Below are positions 61,144 through 64,000 of a stretch of DNA of 64,000 bases, one piece after another. The position numbers were made by a program, and so were the translations under genes. This DNA comes from Adineta vaga (Eukaryota; Rotifera), in the NCBI GenBank assembly GCA_021613535.1, contig CP075494.1, positions 12,710,001-12,774,000 of the forward strand. Reading direction: 5' to 3'. A model generated the notes under the pieces. It did no database searches. It saw nothing but the letters and a program-made list of their open reading frames with translations, and was not told the origin of the DNA. How positions within the stretch are numbered: position 1 is the stretch's first letter; each line of letters opens with the position of its first letter.

Positions 61144-61560
61144 TTGTTGGAAAAATCACAAGGCCATCTATAAACATAAGCAAATCATGTTTGTTTTCTT
61201 TTTCGTTTTTCAATGAAATTTATCGTATAGCTGAGTACGTTTTCGTGACGCTAGAAGAACAAGAAAAATAATAACGTCATCATAATCAGATGAAAATGTG
61301 AGTTGGATTTTTCCCTCGTACAAGTTTTTCTTCCGGAAAAAATTATGCAAATATCTAATTTAAACTTATTTTTGAGGATGCCCAAGATAAAAATATGCTT
61401 AAAAATATATTACTCATATTTAGTTGGCAAAATTAGTCATTAATCCATAGTTTAAATACAATCGTCTTACGGATAAAAATGGTATATTAAGAGCTACTTT
61501 TCGAGAGCACAACTATGTTTGTATCTTATTTTCATTGATTCTTTTCTGTTTTAGATAAAG
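61144..61560. other. Spacer in the WLD array
   Basis: About 420 bp, no coding signal. It ends with CTGTTTTAG six bases before the next ATG, an apparent splice acceptor that points to a leader intron or trans-splicing. Confidence 0.55.
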
Positions 61561-62274
61561 ATGTCCAATGCTGTACATGCATCTAGTGAAGAAATACCTA
61601 ATCATATTATCGTTTGGCTCGATTTATATATTGGAGATCCAGACAAATATGAAATTTTAAAAGCAGCTTTTTCCACTACAACTGATCCAAATCATAACGA
61701 TCCTATACCATTGTTTGACAAAAATTTGTCAGAAATCTATCGTACTGTGGGTTTTGAAGGTGTAACATTTTCATTAGCAGCCTTCACAAATGTTGAACGT
61801 TGTGTAGAATTTTTACTAGCAAACGAACATCGAAAGATCTTTATGATAACATCCGGTCAAATGGGACGTGCAGTTTTACCATTAATTGCATTTAAATGTC
61901 AAGATGTTTTTGCTGATCGAGAAACGAAAAAACTCTGTCAACATATATATGTTTTTTGTCATAGTATCAAACGTAATATGGATTGGATGATAGACTACAC
62001 TGAGTATATCGCATCTTCATTCGTTTTTGAAAAAGATTTATTAGTACGTATGATATTTGATATTGCCAATTATTTTTTATCGAAAGGTAAACGTTTATTT
62101 GAGAGTGGATCTCAAAATTATCCAACTGCTCTTATTCATCTCACTTGGGTACGTACTCTTTATGATCGATATCGAACATTGCAAACGGTTCAGTTATTAA
62201 AAGAATTTGCCGAAGTTGATAGACTTATTGAACAAGTAGAAAATGCAATGAGAACATTGGACGATGAAGAATAA
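61561..62274 (+). CDS. WLD-domain family protein (array gene 2)
   Basis: Intronless 237-aa soluble protein. Family blocks in order: HIIVWLDLYIGDPDKYEILK (~16-35), AAFTNVERCVEFLLANEH (~77-95), RKIFMITSGQMGRAVLPLIA (~96-115), QHIYVFCHSIKRNMDWMIDY (~132-151), FEKDLLVRMIFDIANYFLSK (~159-178). A helical tail follows (TWVRTLYDRYRTLQTVQLLK) up to an acidic end. Strand-helix order and conserved WLD, TSG and E-DLL motifs suggest a Rossmann-like sensor or effector domain. In bdelloid proteins as I remember them, this domain stands in front of ADP-ribosyltransferase and/or TPR modules; here it stands alone. It is followed by array gene 3 with a 343-bp gap and the same orientation. Enzymatic activity cannot be asserted. 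Confidence 0.85.
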   Translation: MSNAVHASSEEIPNHIIVWLDLYIGDPDKYEILKAAFSTTTDPNHNDPIPLFDKNLSEIYRTVGFEGVTFSLAAFTNVERCVEFLLANEHRKIFMITSGQMGRAVLPLIAFKCQDVFADRETKKLCQHIYVFCHSIKRNMDWMIDYTEYIASSFVFEKDLLVRMIFDIANYFLSKGKRLFESGSQNYPTALIHLTWVRTLYDRYRTLQTVQLLKEFAEVDRLIEQVENAMRTLDDEE

Positions 62275-62617
62275 TTTATCAGGAATTCTTTTTATAAGAA
62301 AAAAATATCTTGTTTTTCTTGTAATAAAAATATAAATTCTATCTCATACTTTCTACCAATTCATTTCTCTTCACGATTGAATTATGAAACAGAAAATGAA
62401 TGATTAAATATGATACATTTTATCAAAAAAAAAACACAGAAGTACTTGCATGTTTTTATTGGATACAGTATGTTGGAAATTCCCAACTTAACATTATTTT
62501 CTTACAATAAATTCTCATGCGTCTTTTTTACGCGCATCATTGATAAAAATTGGTAAGTATGCAAATGTTTTCTTCTTCCTCTTCTCAGCGTATAACTGAT
62601 TTCAGAATAATTCCACG
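62275..62617. other. Spacer in the WLD array
   Basis: About 340 bp. AATAAA at 62323 is the likely polyadenylation signal of array gene 2. The 3' part ends with GATTTCAG 12 bases before the ATG of array gene 3, an apparent splice acceptor in the leader. Confidence 0.6.
62323..62328 (+). promoter_or_regulatory. Polyadenylation signal (array gene 2)
   Basis: AATAAA hexamer about 50 bp after the stop codon. Confidence 0.5.
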
Positions 62618-63415
62618 ATGGCTGAATTAAGACTAGAAATTCCTGATGATCATGATTATCCTGCACCAGATCATATGATTATTTGGCTTGATGATCATAT
62701 TGGCAAACCAAATGAATATAAGAAAATTAAAAGCGCATTCAGTAGTAATATCGATCCTCGACACCAAACTTGGACAACATTAACTGATCCTGATTATGAG
62801 AAACTTGTTCAAGAAAATAATGCTAAATCAGTACGCTTTGCTGACATTCCCATGCTTTTATTAACATGCGACAATATTATAAAATGTTATGAGGCATTTG
62901 AAGCGAATAAAGACAGACATATTTATTTTATTACATCTGGAACTTTGGGTAAATTTATTATACCAAGACTTATTGAAAGACATCAACAGCTGTTCAAAGA
63001 TCCAATTACTAAAAAACCTTATTCTTCAATCTATATATTCTGTGGATATACTGTACATCATTATGAATGGTTGGTGGATTTTCGAGACCACGTACAAGTA
63101 TTCGATCATGAAGATATTTTATTAGCACGTTTAACACACGATGTTGCTCAAAATTTTGTCGAACAAGGTGAATATTGTATCAACGAATCTCTTGCTCGAT
63201 TTCAACGATCAAAAAAAGTTTTAAATCGTTATTTAGCAATGGGTGAAGTTTGTGCGAGCGATCTGGAACATGTGGAAAAAATGATAGCAAATGTTGAGCG
63301 AATTTTGAAACCAAATATAGCCAATCCTCATGTAGAAGATAGTATTATTGTTGATAATATTATTCAGCAAAATAATGACGATGATAATGTACAAGTAAGT
63401 CAAGCAACCAGCTAA
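62618..63415 (+). CDS. WLD-domain family protein (array gene 3)
   Basis: Intronless 265-aa soluble protein, clearly paralogous to array gene 2. Blocks in order: HMIIWLDDHIGKPNEYKKIK (~19-38), KSAFSSNIDPRH, LLTCDNIIKCYEAFEANKDR (~81-100), HIYFITSGTLGKFIIPRLIE (~101-120), SSIYIFCGYTVHHYEWLVDF (~135-154), HEDILLARLTHDVAQNFVEQ (~166-185). A helical segment (ESLARFQRSKKVLNRYLAM) and an Asp/Asn-rich acidic C-terminus absent from gene 2 follow. The position-by-position match to gene 2 (FSTTTDPNH versus FSSNIDPRH, for example) shows tandem duplication and then substantial divergence. The TSG loop after the central strand would be the natural ligand- or phosphate-binding site if the fold is Rossmann-like. 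No TPR or transferase domain is attached. Function unknown. Confidence 0.85.
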   Translation: MAELRLEIPDDHDYPAPDHMIIWLDDHIGKPNEYKKIKSAFSSNIDPRHQTWTTLTDPDYEKLVQENNAKSVRFADIPMLLLTCDNIIKCYEAFEANKDRHIYFITSGTLGKFIIPRLIERHQQLFKDPITKKPYSSIYIFCGYTVHHYEWLVDFRDHVQVFDHEDILLARLTHDVAQNFVEQGEYCINESLARFQRSKKVLNRYLAMGEVCASDLEHVEKMIANVERILKPNIANPHVEDSIIVDNIIQQNNDDDNVQVSQATS

Positions 63416-63832
63416 TAGATTTATCTTGTATCGCTATCTTTTCTTGATAAACAATAAATATTGTGTGTTTAGTTTGTCTGTAGTGTTCTATTTCTTATTT
63501 TAATAAATTATAAATAGAAAAACATCGCCGATAGCATTCGACATTGTTCTTATTATCATATGCATTTCAAGAAAATCTTCTTCATGATTCTATCTTTCAT
63601 GAAATTTCATAGATATTGAATAAAACTCGTTTTCGATTGTTGGTATCTTCCAACATAATTTCACGTGTTATGTATAACCACGAATAATGTTTTTTTCTTT
63701 TCTTTTTCTTCTTGTTATTGCTGACGCATAGTTATTTTTGTTGATTATGATAAAAAATATTAACCAATAGATTCTTTTCACTTTTCTATCAAGTATTTTT
63801 TTTTTGTTTTCTTTTTGAGGTTTCAATCTACA
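63416..63832. other. Spacer in the WLD array
   Basis: About 420 bp, no coding signal. It contains a likely polyadenylation signal for array gene 3 at 63453 and a T-rich tract just before the next start codon. Confidence 0.55.
63453..63458 (+). promoter_or_regulatory. Polyadenylation signal (array gene 3)
   Basis: AATAAA hexamer about 40 bp after the stop codon. Confidence 0.5.
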
Positions 63833-64000
63833 ATGGCTGCATCGTTAAACTCTAGATTTGTACCTGATTTTGTTATTGTTTGGTTAGATGGTAATGTAGC
63901 TCAAATTCGAAACAATGTTTCGAGTAAAACAGATTTAGCTAATAATGCTAATCTAAATGCTGCACCAACAAACAATCGTTCTCATGATATTGATAATTTT
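63833..64000 (+). CDS. WLD-domain family protein, 5' part (array gene 4, cut by window edge)
   Basis: Open from an ATG to the end of the window (56 codons). The first strand reads FVPDFVIVWLDGNVAQIRNN, the same WLD start as array genes 2 and 3 and the pseudogene, followed by an Asn/Ala-rich stretch. Its 'VIVWLD.NV' start resembles the pseudogene (VLIWLDNNV) more than genes 2 and 3 (WLD..IG), so it may be the full-length type that carries further domains beyond the window. The 3' part is not visible. Confidence 0.75.
   Translation, partial: MAASLNSRFVPDFVIVWLDGNVAQIRNNVSSKTDLANNANLNAAPTNNRSHDIDNF

Noticed and set aside
1-64000. CRISPR arrays, bacterial operons, prokaryotic origins
   Set aside because: No regularly spaced direct repeats; genes are spliced eukaryotic genes throughout.

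Overview
The window is eukaryotic and almost certainly a bdelloid rotifer (Adineta/Rotaria type). It is visibly AT-rich. Nearly every gene is cut by very short GT-AG introns, mostly 45-65 nt. The recognisable proteins are animal orthologues, several of them specific to cilia and centrioles. The right end carries a tandem family with a 'hydrophobic-WLD' N-terminus that I associate with bdelloid proteomes. I built exon-intron models by hand from splice sites and reading phase. All multi-exon models add up to whole numbers of codons, but none is confirmed by transcripts.

Left part (0.6-25 kb), in order: a transposase/Paired-like helix-turn-helix protein with two zinc fingers (+); a secreted NHL-repeat protein (-); the cilium protein CFAP96 (+); guanylate kinase, the splicing factor BUD31 and an FG nucleoporin resembling NUP153, all on (-); a 26-exon C2CD3 (centriole distal end, +); and a small protein resembling only the C-terminus of CEP290 (+).

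Middle part (25-42 kb): a P2X ATP-gated channel (-); about 3 kb with no convincing gene; an RRM/coiled-coil protein, a small coiled-coil protein and an unrecognised 381-aa protein (all -); ARMC9 (a Joubert-syndrome cilium protein, +) head-to-head with the latter; and a DDX28-like DEAD-box helicase (-).

Right-middle part (41.5-59 kb): a 2414-aa NO VEIN-like protein with a GHKL ATPase and a nuclease-like C-terminal domain (-), which ends only 77 bp before the DDX28 start codon; a polypeptide GalNAc-transferase (-); ARFRP1 (intronless, -); SEH1 (nuclear pore/GATOR2, -); a rhodopsin-like receptor (+); and thiopurine methyltransferase (-).

Right end (59.4-64 kb): a change of character. A degenerate pseudogene is followed by four intronless paralogues, the last cut by the window edge, all on (+). 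They share a predicted Rossmann-like domain (WLD strand, ITSG strand, IYIFC strand, E-DLL helix). The pseudogene still joins the WLD start to a TPR tail. This array is the best candidate for an undescribed, lineage-specific system. The NO VEIN-like ATPase-nuclease and the zinc-finger/transposase-HTH protein are the next most interesting.
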